In this document: in pieces, positions 1 to 8,143 of the stretch
How the letters are laid out: each line of letters begins with the position of its first letter
How positions within the stretch are numbered: the first letter of the stretch is position 1
Assembly: GCA_963753685.1 (NCBI GenBank)
Contig: CAVWDE010000008.1
Location: 327,429-391,428, forward strand
Direction of reading: 5' to 3'
DNA length: 64,000 nt
Source: DATAOG01 sp963753685
GTDB taxonomy: Bacteria > Pseudomonadota > Alphaproteobacteria > Geminicoccales > Geminicoccaceae
Translations under genes and position numbers: made by a program
The notes under the pieces: model-generated
The model's input: the letters and a program-made list of their open reading frames with translations, nothing else
The model's database searches: none
Told to the model about the DNA's origin: nothing

Positions 1-1565
1 CCCTTGAAGAAGCCGTGCACCGGGCGCAACAGCAGCGGCGTTGGCCCGGTCTCGGCCCGGGGCGGCTTGAGCAGGAGCGCGCAGAGCGCCGGGCTGAGGC
101 TCAGCGAGACCAGGCAGGAGATCGCGGTCGCGGCCGCGATCGTGACCGCGAACTGGCGGAAAAACTGGCCCGAGATGCCGCTGATGAAGGCGGCCGGGAT
201 GAATACCGCGCCGAGCACGAGCGCGATCGCGACCAGCGCGTTGCCGACCTCGTCGATCGTGCGATGCGCCGCTTCCTTGGGCGCCATGCCCTGCTCGAGG
301 TTGCGCTGGACGTTCTCGACCACCACGATCGCATCGTCGACCACGATGCCGATCGCCAGCACCAGGCCGAACAGCGACAGATTGTTGATCGAGAAGCCGA
401 ACGCCGCCATGACCGCGAAGGTGCCGATCAGCGAGATCGGGATGGCCACGATCGGGATGATCGAGGCGCGCCAGGTCTGGAGGAACACGATCACCACGAG
501 CACGACCAGGATCGCCGCCTCGTAGATCGTGTGGATCACCGCGTCGACCGACTCGGCGATGAACTCGGTCGGGTTGTAGACGACGTCGTAGCGCAGGCCC
601 GAGGGAAAGCTCTTGGCCAGCTCGGCCATGGTCGCGAACAGGCGATCCGCGGTCGCGAGCGCGTTCGAGCCCGGCTGCTGGAAGATCAGGAGCGGCACCG
701 CCGAGCGCCGATCGAGATAGCCGTTGGCGGTGTAGTCCTGGGCCCCGAGCTCGACCCGCGCGATGTCGCGCAGACGGGTGACCCGCCCGCCCGCCTCGGT
801 CTTGACCACGATGTTCTCGAACTCCTTGGCGTCCTTCAGGCGGCCGAGGGTCTCGACGTTGAGCTGGAAGGCGCCCTGGTCGGGCATCGGCGGCTGGTCG
901 AGGGCGCCCGAGGCGACCTGGACGTTCTGGCCGCGCAGCGCGTTGACCACGTCACCTGCGGTCAGGCCGCGCGCCGCGACTTTGTTCGGGTCGAGCCAGA
1001 TGCGCATCGAATAATTGCGCGCGCCGAACACCCGCACATCACCGACCCCGTCGAGCCGGGACAGCACGTCCCGGATCTGCAGGTTCGCGTAGTTCGAGAT
1101 GTAAAGCTGGTCGCGCGAGCCGTCGGGCGAGCTGAGGTGGATCACCATCAAGAGGTCGGGCGAGTTCTTGCGCACCGTGACGCCGATCTGGCGGGCCTGG
1201 TCGGGCAGCCGGGGCAAGGCGATCGCGACCCGGTTCTGGACCAGGACCTGGGCGATGTCGAGATCGGTGCCGAGCTTGAAGGTGACCGACAGCGACAGCG
1301 AGCCGTCGGCGGTCGCCTGGCTGACCATGTAGAGCATGTTCTCGACGCCGTTGATCTCCTGCTCGAGCGGGGTCGCCACGGTATCGCTGACCACCTCGGC
1401 CGAGGCGCCCGGATAGCTCGCGGTCACCTGGATGGTCGGCGGCGCGATCTCGGGATACTGGGCGACCGGCAGGCCGAAGTAGGCGCTGGCGCCCAAGAGC
1501 GTGATCAGGATCGAGACGACCGCCGCGAAGATCGGCCGGTCGACGAAGAAATGCCCGAAGCGCAT
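1..1565 (-). CDS. RND efflux transporter inner-membrane permease (partial, 3' end off window)
   Basis: Inner-membrane proton/drug antiporter of the HAE1 (AcrB/MexB) group. The visible 521 residues start MRFGHFFVDRPIFA, the classic AcrB-type N-terminus with TM1, then the first periplasmic porter/docking half and TM2 onward. The proton-relay aspartate pair sits in TM4 within IGIVVDDAIVVVENV at about D410-D411, matching AcrB D407/D408. The gene runs leftward out of the window, so roughly the last half is missing. It lies 18 bp downstream of the membrane-fusion protein gene on the same strand, so the two form an operon. No outer-membrane channel gene is visible and the substrate cannot be predicted. 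Confidence 0.93.
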   Translation of the reverse strand, partial: MRFGHFFVDRPIFAAVVSILITLLGASAYFGLPVAQYPEIAPPTIQVTASYPGASAEVVSDTVATPLEQEINGVENMLYMVSQATADGSLSLSVTFKLGTDLDIAQVLVQNRVAIALPRLPDQARQIGVTVRKNSPDLLMVIHLSSPDGSRDQLYISNYANLQIRDVLSRLDGVGDVRVFGARNYSMRIWLDPNKVAARGLTAGDVVNALRGQNVQVASGALDQPPMPDQGAFQLNVETLGRLKDAKEFENIVVKTEAGGRVTRLRDIARVELGAQDYTANGYLDRRSAVPLLIFQQPGSNALATADRLFATMAELAKSFPSGLRYDVVYNPTEFIAESVDAVIHTIYEAAILVVLVVIVFLQTWRASIIPIVAIPISLIGTFAVMAAFGFSINNLSLFGLVLAIGIVVDDAIVVVENVQRNLEQGMAPKEAAHRTIDEVGNALVAIALVLGAVFIPAAFISGISGQFFRQFAVTIAAATAISCLVSLSLSPALCALLLKPPRAETGPTPLLLRPVHGFFK

Positions 1566-1583
1566 GGCGGCGGGTCCGGCCGC

Positions 1584-2777
1584 TCAGCCCTCGGACGCCA
1601 CGGCCGGCGGCGGCAGCTCGATCTGGCCCTCCTTGGGTGTCACCTGCATGCCCGGGCGGACCCGCAACAGGCCGTTGATCACGATCCGGTCGTCGGCCGT
1701 CAGGCCCTTGCGCACGATGCGCAGGCCGAGCTCGTGCGGTCCGGGGCGGATCACCTTGGGCACGACCTTGTTGTCCGCGGTCACGGTCATGACCAGCTTT
1801 TGCGACTGGTCGGTCACGATCGCCTCGTCCGGGATCAGGAGTGCCGGGTATTCCGGCGAGCCCGGGATCCGGATCGTGCCGAACTGGCCGGGCTGGATCA
1901 GATGGTCGGGGTTGAGGAACTCGGCGCGTGCGCGCACCGTGCCCGAGTTCGGGTCGACCACGTTGTCGACGAAGTTCATCTGGCCCTGCCGGTTCCAGTT
2001 GTCCTCGTCGACCAGCTTGACGTTGACCACGGTCGAGCGCTCGCGGGTCGAGGGCAGCTTGCCCTCCAGCACCGCCCGCTGGTAGCCGAGGAAGTCGGCC
2101 TCGCTCATGTCGAAGTCGAAATAGATCGGGCTCTGCGACACGATCGTGGTCAGCAGGGTCGATTCGGTGACCAAGTTGCCGATGTCGACCCGGCGGTCGG
2201 AGATCCGCCCGCCGATCGGCGCCGAGATCTCGGTGTATTCGAGGTTGAGCTGGGCCTGCTGCACGGCCGCCTGCGCCGCGCCCACGCTCGCCTCGGCGCC
2301 CTGCCGCTCCTGCAGCCGCTGATCGTAGTTGGTCTGGGCAAAGGCCGGGCTGCCGATCAGCTTGGCGACCCTTTGGAACTCCAGCTTGGCGAGCTCGAGC
2401 TGCGCCTGGGCGCTTGCCAGGTCGGCGCGGGCGCGTTCCAGCGCCGCCTCGAACGGCCGCGGGTCGATCAGGAACAGGTTCTGGCCCTTGTCGACGAGCT
2501 GGCCGTCGCGGAAGTCGATGGTGGCGAGATAGCCCTGGACCCGGGCCCGGATGTCGACCTGCTGGACGGCCTCGAAGCGGCCGGTGAACTCGGTCCACTC
2601 GACCAGCTTCTCGACCCGCGGATGGGCCACGGTGACCTCGGGCGGCGGCGGTGCCGCCGCGGCCTTCTGGTCGGCGCCGCCATCGCAGCCCGCGAGCGCC
2701 AGCGCGCCGAGCAGCGTCAAGGCCAGCACCGGCCCCCTGACTGGCGCCGTCGCGTTGCGCACCAGGGCTCGTCGCAT
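1584..2777 (-). CDS. RND efflux periplasmic adaptor (membrane-fusion protein), lipoprotein
   Basis: AcrA/MexA-type adaptor linking the RND permease to an outer-membrane channel. It has 397 residues, usual for the family. A signal peptide ends in a lipobox LALAGC with the acylated Cys at about residue 31. Then come the lipoyl-like half motif (IRARVQGYLATIDF), an alpha-hairpin rich in Ala/Gln/Glu, a second lipoyl half (ISAPIGGRISDRRVDIGNLV) and the beta-barrel and membrane-proximal domains. It precedes the permease gene in the same direction. The family assignment is secure; the transported compounds are unknown. The start chosen is the ATG that gives the complete signal peptide. Confidence 0.93.
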   Translation of the reverse strand: MRRALVRNATAPVRGPVLALTLLGALALAGCDGGADQKAAAAPPPPEVTVAHPRVEKLVEWTEFTGRFEAVQQVDIRARVQGYLATIDFRDGQLVDKGQNLFLIDPRPFEAALERARADLASAQAQLELAKLEFQRVAKLIGSPAFAQTNYDQRLQERQGAEASVGAAQAAVQQAQLNLEYTEISAPIGGRISDRRVDIGNLVTESTLLTTIVSQSPIYFDFDMSEADFLGYQRAVLEGKLPSTRERSTVVNVKLVDEDNWNRQGQMNFVDNVVDPNSGTVRARAEFLNPDHLIQPGQFGTIRIPGSPEYPALLIPDEAIVTDQSQKLVMTVTADNKVVPKVIRPGPHELGLRIVRKGLTADDRIVINGLLRVRPGMQVTPKEGQIELPPPAVASEG

Positions 2778-3002
2778 CCCGTCACTCCTTGGCCCCGCCG
2801 AAACCGATCATCGAACGGCGAGGCGCCCCCAGCTCCATCAGCCGGGCCGCGGCAGCTTAGATAGGCTCGACCGTGGTCAGCGGCAGCCTGGCCGCTCGCG
2901 CCGTTTGCGCGCGGCACCTATGCGCGAGCAGCATAGCCCGACCGACCGGGCGCGTCACCGCCGGTCCGATCCAAGCAAGGACCGGACCAGCAGCGCCGGC
3001 GC

Positions 3003-3921
3003 TCAGAAGTAGGGGTGGGCCGGCGCGTCGACCGGTCGCAGCAGGAAGCGGCGGAGGACCTCGCGGTAGCCCCGGTAGAGCAGGCCGCCGTTCTCCTCGA
3101 GCAGCTCGCTGCGCCTGGCCCGGTAGTAGGCGGGCAGCGCGTGCCAGGGCAGGTCCGGGCGCTTGTGATGGGCAAAATGCAGGTTGTTGTTGAAGAACAG
3201 CAGCCCGAAGAAGCGGCCGGCCTCGACCACCGCGGTCCGCTCGTAAGGCGTCCGGGCCGCCTTGTGCTCGGCGAACGAGCGCACCAGCGTCAGGCTGGCG
3301 CCGGGCAGCACGAAACAGACCAGATACTGCCAGAGCGGCAGGCCGCAGACCACGGCCAGCCCAGAACACGACCAGCGCCACCGCCGGCAGATGCCAGAGC
3401 CAGATGGCGAGGTTGCGCCGGTCGCCCCGCCGCAGCGCCTGGCCCTCGGCGTAAAGGAACTGGCCGATCACCAGGAACGGCCCGAGCACGAGCCGCCCGA
3501 GCAGGGTGTTGTGCACCCGCAGCAGGGCGCGCACCGGTGCGCGCAGCCGCCGCCAGGTCGCCTGATCGACATAGAACGACTCCGGGTCCCGCCAGGGCTC
3601 GGTCAGAATCTCGAAATCGTGATGCGCCTCATGGCTCGCCCGATAGACCGGGAACGGCAGCCAGAGGGCGAGCGGCGGCAGCGCCGGCAGATCGTTCAGC
3701 CAGCGCCAGGGGGCGAGCTGGCCATGCACCGCCTCGTGCTGCAGCGACCCGTGCCAGGCGATCAGCACGCCGCCGAGCACGGGCAACAGCCACCACGGCA
3801 GGGCGGCGTGGAACCAGGTGGTCAGCAACCAGCCGCCGTAGATCAGCACGGCCACGGTCCAGGACGGACCGGCCCGTCTCAACCAGGTCAATCGACCTGG
3901 GGCGCCTTCAATTGTGGGCAC
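3003..3921 (-). pseudogene. Fatty acid desaturase, one-base frameshift
   Basis: Membrane di-iron fatty-acid desaturase family. All three histidine boxes are present but in two frames: HGSLQHEAVHG (about residues 57-67) and SHEAHH (about 96-101) in the upstream frame, and HFAHHK (about 248-253) in the downstream frame. Frames meet at the CCC run 3360-3362 (GGG in the gene sense). Removing one G restores FWLAVVCGLPLW and an uninterrupted 305-residue protein, the expected size. The start is GTG at 3919-3921 with a GGAGG about ten bases upstream. Because every catalytic motif is intact, a sequencing error or very recent mutation is likelier than an old pseudogene. It would act on acyl lipids in the membrane. 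Confidence 0.8.
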
Positions 3922-4337
3922 GCCACGAACACCTCCAAGAACACGCCGAAACGCATTCCTTCGATCGCTCGCGACTACGCGAAGGACGTCAGGCCAAGGC
4001 TGGTTCCCCGTACCGAAACAGCCGCGCTCCGGGAACTCGCCCTTCTTGGTGCCTGCTTTAATCGACAGCTTAGCGGATCGCGCGCGGTTCGGCCATCGTA
4101 AATTTGAAGGAGACAGCCGGAGCCGCTCACGCACCAAGGGTTGAGAGCGCGGCCGGCCGGGCGCCGCACCCATCCGGGCCCGCCGGCGGCGCGACCGGGC
4201 GGCGGTTGACAGTCCGGGGTGATGGACTACTGTCGATCCCAGAGGCGGATTTCGGCGGACGTAGCGGCTTTTCGGCCAGCCCGGCTGGCCCGGCGTCGGA
4301 ATTCGACGGAGGCAAATCAACAGGGCGGAGACCGACC
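3922..4337. other. Intergenic region between divergent desaturase and peptide importer
   Basis: About 416 bp between two divergently oriented genes, so it should hold promoters for both. No coding sequence with family resemblance was found on either strand. Its base composition is a little less GC-rich around 3960-4110. No convincing promoter boxes, operator palindrome or RNA element could be identified by eye. Confidence 0.5.
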
Positions 4338-6011
4338 GTGGCCGACCACCGCAAGATCCATCCCTACATCCCCAAGCTGGTCGAGCAGCTCGAGGCCAGG
4401 CGCATCGACCGGCGCGACTTCCTGCGCACCGCGACCCTGCTCGGCATGTCGGCGACCACCGCCTACGGCATCGTCGGCCGCATCTTCGGCGAGCGCGCGA
4501 TCCCGCGCGCCCGCGCCCAGGGCAAGCCCAAGATGGGCGGCATCCTCAAGGTCGGCATGGAGGTCCAGAAAATGGACGACCCGGCGACCTATGCCTGGGT
4601 CCAGATGTCGAACCAGACCCGGCACATCGCCGAGTACCTGGCGATCACCGGCCCCGACAACATCACCCGGCCGATGCTCGCCAAGAGCTGGCAAGCGTCC
4701 GACGACCTCAAGAGCTGGACCTTCAAGCTGCAGGAAGGCGTGCTCTGGCACAATGGTGATGAGTTCGTCGCCGACCACGTGGTCTGGAACATCCAGCGCT
4801 GGCTCGACCCTGATCTCGGCTCGTCGAACAGCGGCCTCTCGACCTTCTCGGCGATGACCGAGGAGAAGGACGGCAAGAAGACCATGATTCCGGGTGCCGT
4901 CGAGGCGGTCGACAAGTACACCGTGCGCTTCAACCTGTCGAAGCCGGTGCTGTCGGCCCCCGAGGACAGCTACAACTATCCGACCGCGCTCCTGCACCCG
5001 TCGTTCAAGCCGCCGTTCTCCGACAACCCGATCGGCACCGGGCCGTTCACCCTGACCGAGCTGGCCGTCGGCGACAAATGCTTCCTGAAGCGGATCACCA
5101 AGACCACCGACGGCAAGGACCTCAAATACTGGGGCGGCGACGTCTATCTCGATGAGATCCGCTACTACAACTACGAGGCCGACAACCAGCTGACCGCGTT
5201 CGCGTCGGGTGACGTCGACACGATCTACTCGTTCGGCATCGAGCAGTACGAGTTCGCCAAGGCGCTCGAGGGCCAGATCGTCCAGGCGCGGACCGCCCAG
5301 ACGCTCTGCTGCCGCTTCCAGATCAGCCAGGCGCCGTTTGACAACATCAAGCTGCGCCAGGCGCTGGTCATGGCGGCCGACAACAACGTCTATCGCGACC
5401 TGGTGTTCCAGGGCGCCGGCGACGTCGGCGAGAACCATCACGTCGCGCCCATCCACCCCGAGTACTTCAAGCTGCCGCCCCTGGTGCGCGATGTCGACGG
5501 CGCCAAGAAGATGCTGGCCGACGCCGGCTATGCCGACGGCATCCAGCTGACCATCGACTGCGGCAACACCGATGGGCCCTGGCACCAGACGGTCTGCGAG
5601 ATCTGGCGCGACCAGCTCAAGGACATCGGCGTCACCCTCAACATCAACGTCATGCCGGCGTCCAAATACTGGGAGATCTGGGACAAGACGGCGTTCGGCG
5701 CGACCTCCTGGACCCATCGTCCGCTCGGCACCATGGTGCTGTCGCTCGGCTACCGCACCGGTGTGCCGTGGAACGAGACCCACTACGCCAACGCGGAGTT
5801 CGATGCCGCCCTCGACGACGCCGAGGCGACCCTCGATGTCGAGGCGCGCAAGGCGAAGATGGAGAAGGTCGAGAAGATCCTGCAGGATTCCGCGGTCATG
5901 CTGCAGCCGGTCTGGCGGCCGGTGTTCACCATGATCACCAACCAGGTGAAGGATTATCCGGCCCATCCGACCCAGTACCACCAGTTCAACAAGGTCTGGC
6001 TGGACACCTGA
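4338..6011 (+). CDS. ABC transporter peptide-type substrate-binding protein (Tat-exported)
   Basis: Periplasmic solute-binding protein of family 5 (DppA/OppA type), 557 residues. The start is taken as GTG 4338 because GGCGGAG lies seven bases upstream and this places a twin-arginine signal (RRDFLRTATLLG, from about residue 25) at the N-terminus. The mature part carries the family-5 hallmarks: an early 'P..YAWVQMSNQTRHIAEYLAI' region, 'WTFKLQEGVLWHNGDEF', and the ligand-cleft repeat near 'RQALVMAADNN'. It opens a five-gene cluster with two permeases and a fused ATPase, so it captures the solute for that importer. Dipeptides or other short peptides and opine-like compounds are possible; the ligand is not determinable. 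Confidence 0.92.
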   Translation: MADHRKIHPYIPKLVEQLEARRIDRRDFLRTATLLGMSATTAYGIVGRIFGERAIPRARAQGKPKMGGILKVGMEVQKMDDPATYAWVQMSNQTRHIAEYLAITGPDNITRPMLAKSWQASDDLKSWTFKLQEGVLWHNGDEFVADHVVWNIQRWLDPDLGSSNSGLSTFSAMTEEKDGKKTMIPGAVEAVDKYTVRFNLSKPVLSAPEDSYNYPTALLHPSFKPPFSDNPIGTGPFTLTELAVGDKCFLKRITKTTDGKDLKYWGGDVYLDEIRYYNYEADNQLTAFASGDVDTIYSFGIEQYEFAKALEGQIVQARTAQTLCCRFQISQAPFDNIKLRQALVMAADNNVYRDLVFQGAGDVGENHHVAPIHPEYFKLPPLVRDVDGAKKMLADAGYADGIQLTIDCGNTDGPWHQTVCEIWRDQLKDIGVTLNINVMPASKYWEIWDKTAFGATSWTHRPLGTMVLSLGYRTGVPWNETHYANAEFDAALDDAEATLDVEARKAKMEKVEKILQDSAVMLQPVWRPVFTMITNQVKDYPAHPTQYHQFNKVWLDT

Positions 6012-6020
6012 TGTTCGCAG

Positions 6021-6052
6021 CGTGCGCCCCGGGTCGTGGCCCGGGGCGCACG
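6021..6052 (+). repeat. Perfect 13-bp inverted repeat (mRNA hairpin) after binding-protein gene
   Basis: CGTGCGCCCCGGG at 6021-6033 is followed by a six-base loop and its exact complement at 6040-6052. There is no U-tract. A second hairpin (GGCGCCTG at 6078-6085 with CAGGCGCC at 6095-6102) follows before the permease start. Hairpins between binding-protein and permease genes commonly protect the upstream mRNA or dampen downstream expression, which would give more binding protein than permease. That role is inferred. Confidence 0.7.
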
Positions 6053-6139
6053 GCCTACCTGCCCGGCCCGGGCATCTGGCGCCTGCCGCACCGCCAGGCG
6101 CCGGCCCCGCACCAAACTTGAAGAGCGCCGAGGACCGCC

Positions 6140-7090
6140 ATGCTGCCGCTGATCTCCCGCCGCCTGGTCCAGATGGTGCTGATCATGCTGGTGGCCTCGT
6201 TCATTCTGTTCCTGATCTTCGACACCGACCAGTTCAAGAAGAAGATCGCGGTCGCCGAGCTCGGCGGCTTCGCGGTCTCCGCGCTGACCGACGAATCCTA
6301 CCACAACTGGCTGGCCCAAAAGGGTCTCGATGAGCCCTTCTACCTGCGCTACGTCCACTGGATCGGCGACGTCCTGACCGGCAACCTCGGCAAATCCTTC
6401 GAGAAGAACACCGCGGTCGGCCCACTGCTCGCGGACCGGCTGATCAACACCGGCATTCTGGCGTTCTGGGTGTTCGCGCTGATGATCCCGCTCTCGCTGG
6501 TCACGGGCGTGCTCGCGGGCATGAAGGAGGGCTCGTTCCAGGACCGGGCGATCACGGTCCTCTCGGTGATCACGACCTCGATCCCCGAGATCGCCACGGC
6601 GATCATCCTGACCGTCGTGTTCGCGCTCGGGCTCGGCTGGCTGCCGGCCAAGGCGGCGATGATCAACGGCTTCGACTGGAAGCAGCTGGTCCTGCCGGTG
6701 CTGACCCTCGTGCTCTACGACTTCGGCTACGTCGCGCGCATGACCCGCGCCTCGATGGCCGAGGTCATGACCGCGCAGTACATCCGGACCGCGGTCCTCA
6801 AGGGCATCCCCTACCAGCGCGTGATCATGAAGCACGCGCTGCGCAACGCCCTGATCGCGCCGTTCACGGTGATCGTCCTGCAGCTCAACTGGCTGCTCTC
6901 GGGCGTGGTCGTGGTCGAGGTGTTCTTCGAGTACGACGGCTTCGGCAAGCTGCTCCTGCAGGCGGCGCTGTTCGGCGACGTCTACGTCGTCCAGGCCTGC
7001 ACCCTGGTCGCGGTGATCGTGGCCGTGCTGTCGCAGATCATCTCGGATGTCGGCTACACCTTCCTCAACCCGCGCATCCGGTTCGCCTGA
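6140..7090 (+). CDS. ABC transporter permease, DppB-like
   Basis: First membrane subunit of the peptide-type importer, 316 residues with six predicted transmembrane segments. The N-terminus (ISRRLVQMVLIMLVASFILFLIFD) is the DppB-type first helix. The cytoplasmic coupling loop contains the EAA-like stretch TASMAEV/RTAVLKGIPYQRVIMKHALRNAL. The N-terminal periplasmic loop is typical of the BPD_transp_1 family with its N-terminal extension. It is followed by the partner permease 14 bp downstream. It forms the channel together with the DppC-like subunit. Confidence 0.93.
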   Translation: MLPLISRRLVQMVLIMLVASFILFLIFDTDQFKKKIAVAELGGFAVSALTDESYHNWLAQKGLDEPFYLRYVHWIGDVLTGNLGKSFEKNTAVGPLLADRLINTGILAFWVFALMIPLSLVTGVLAGMKEGSFQDRAITVLSVITTSIPEIATAIILTVVFALGLGWLPAKAAMINGFDWKQLVLPVLTLVLYDFGYVARMTRASMAEVMTAQYIRTAVLKGIPYQRVIMKHALRNALIAPFTVIVLQLNWLLSGVVVVEVFFEYDGFGKLLLQAALFGDVYVVQACTLVAVIVAVLSQIISDVGYTFLNPRIRFA

Positions 7091-7104
7091 GGAGGCAGAG
7101 CACC

Positions 7105-8130
7105 ATGGCCACGGCCGTCGCCCTCGCCCCGCCCGCCCCCGCCCTGATGGACCGGCTGACCACGCCGCGCGCCCTGATCGTGCTCGTGCTCCTGATGTGG
7201 GTGCCGCTCACCCTCCACGTCATGTTCGGCCACCTGCTCGGCTCCGCCCGCAATTTCGTGCTGCTGCCGGCGATCCCGGCGACCGTGCTGCTCTACATCA
7301 TCGCGATCCGCGCCTGGCGGGAATCCTGGATCGCCATGATCGGCATCACGCTGGTGATGTTCTGGCTGCTGATGGCGGTCACCGCCCCCTTCCTGCCGCT
7401 GATCGATCCCAACAAGCCGATCGCGCCGTTCACTCTGCCGTTCACCGAGAAGAAGGACCTGTTCTTCTGGCTCGGCACCGACTTCAAGGGCCGCGACCTG
7501 CTCTCGCGGGACATCTGGGGTTGCCAGCGGGTGCTGGTCTGGGGGGTGACCGCGACGCTCGTCGCCTACGTGGTCGGCACCCTGTTCGGCCTGCTCGCCG
7601 GCTACCTGGCCGGCTGGTGGGACGAGTTCATCTCGTTCTTCGCCAACGTCCTGCTGTCGTTCCCGGTCATGGTGCTGTTCATCGTCATCCTGAACTACCT
7701 GGGCCCGTCGGGCTTCAACATCGTGATCGCGGTGACCTTTGCGTCAGCGCCGGCGATCATGCGGATCGTGCGCGGCCTGACTTTGGACATCAAGACGCGG
7801 GACTACGTGTTCGCGGCCCAGACGCGCGGCGAGAGCCCGCTCTACATCATGATCGTCGAGCTGTTGCCGAACGCGCGCGGGCCGATCATCGTCGATGCCT
7901 GCCTGCGCCTCGGCTACACCACGGTCGCGATCACCACGCTCACCTTCCTCGGCCTCGGCCTGCAGCCGCCCGATCCGGACTGGGGCCTGATGATCAAGGA
8001 ATCCGCCAAGACCGCGATGCTGTTCAAGTTCTCCTACATGCTGATCGTGCCGGCCTTGTCGGTCTCGAGCCTGATCCTGGGCTTCAACCTGCTGGCCGAC
8101 GGCCTGCGCGAGATGAGCATGCGGGACTGA
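7105..8130 (+). CDS. ABC transporter permease, DppC-like
   Basis: Second membrane subunit of the same importer, 341 residues. Two N-terminal hydrophobic segments (about 25-60 and 75-95) precede the conserved start of the transport domain, 'WLGTDFKGRDLLSRDIWG', which is the DppC signature. The coupling loop near residues 225-260 reads RDYVFAAQTRGESPLYIMIVELLPNARGPI. It is longer at the N-terminus than E. coli DppC (about 300 aa) because of an additional membrane segment. A Shine-Dalgarno GAGGAGG lies just upstream of the ATG. Confidence 0.93.
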   Translation: MATAVALAPPAPALMDRLTTPRALIVLVLLMWVPLTLHVMFGHLLGSARNFVLLPAIPATVLLYIIAIRAWRESWIAMIGITLVMFWLLMAVTAPFLPLIDPNKPIAPFTLPFTEKKDLFFWLGTDFKGRDLLSRDIWGCQRVLVWGVTATLVAYVVGTLFGLLAGYLAGWWDEFISFFANVLLSFPVMVLFIVILNYLGPSGFNIVIAVTFASAPAIMRIVRGLTLDIKTRDYVFAAQTRGESPLYIMIVELLPNARGPIIVDACLRLGYTTVAITTLTFLGLGLQPPDPDWGLMIKESAKTAMLFKFSYMLIVPALSVSSLILGFNLLADGLREMSMRD

Positions 8131-8143
8131 GGGAGCCGCCGTC

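Noticed and set aside
1039..2598. 519-residue open frame on - strand
   Set aside because: Out-of-frame with the adaptor gene on the same strand; Arg/Pro-rich with no domain, while the correct frame (1584-2777) has a lipobox and adaptor motifs.
15..2864. 949-residue open frame on + strand
   Set aside because: Antisense shadow of the RND permease and adaptor genes; composition is a low-complexity Arg/Asp/His/Gly translation typical of GC-rich reverse strands.
4317..5981. 554-residue open frame on - strand
   Set aside because: Shadow of the binding-protein gene 4338-6011, which has clear family features and a Tat signal.
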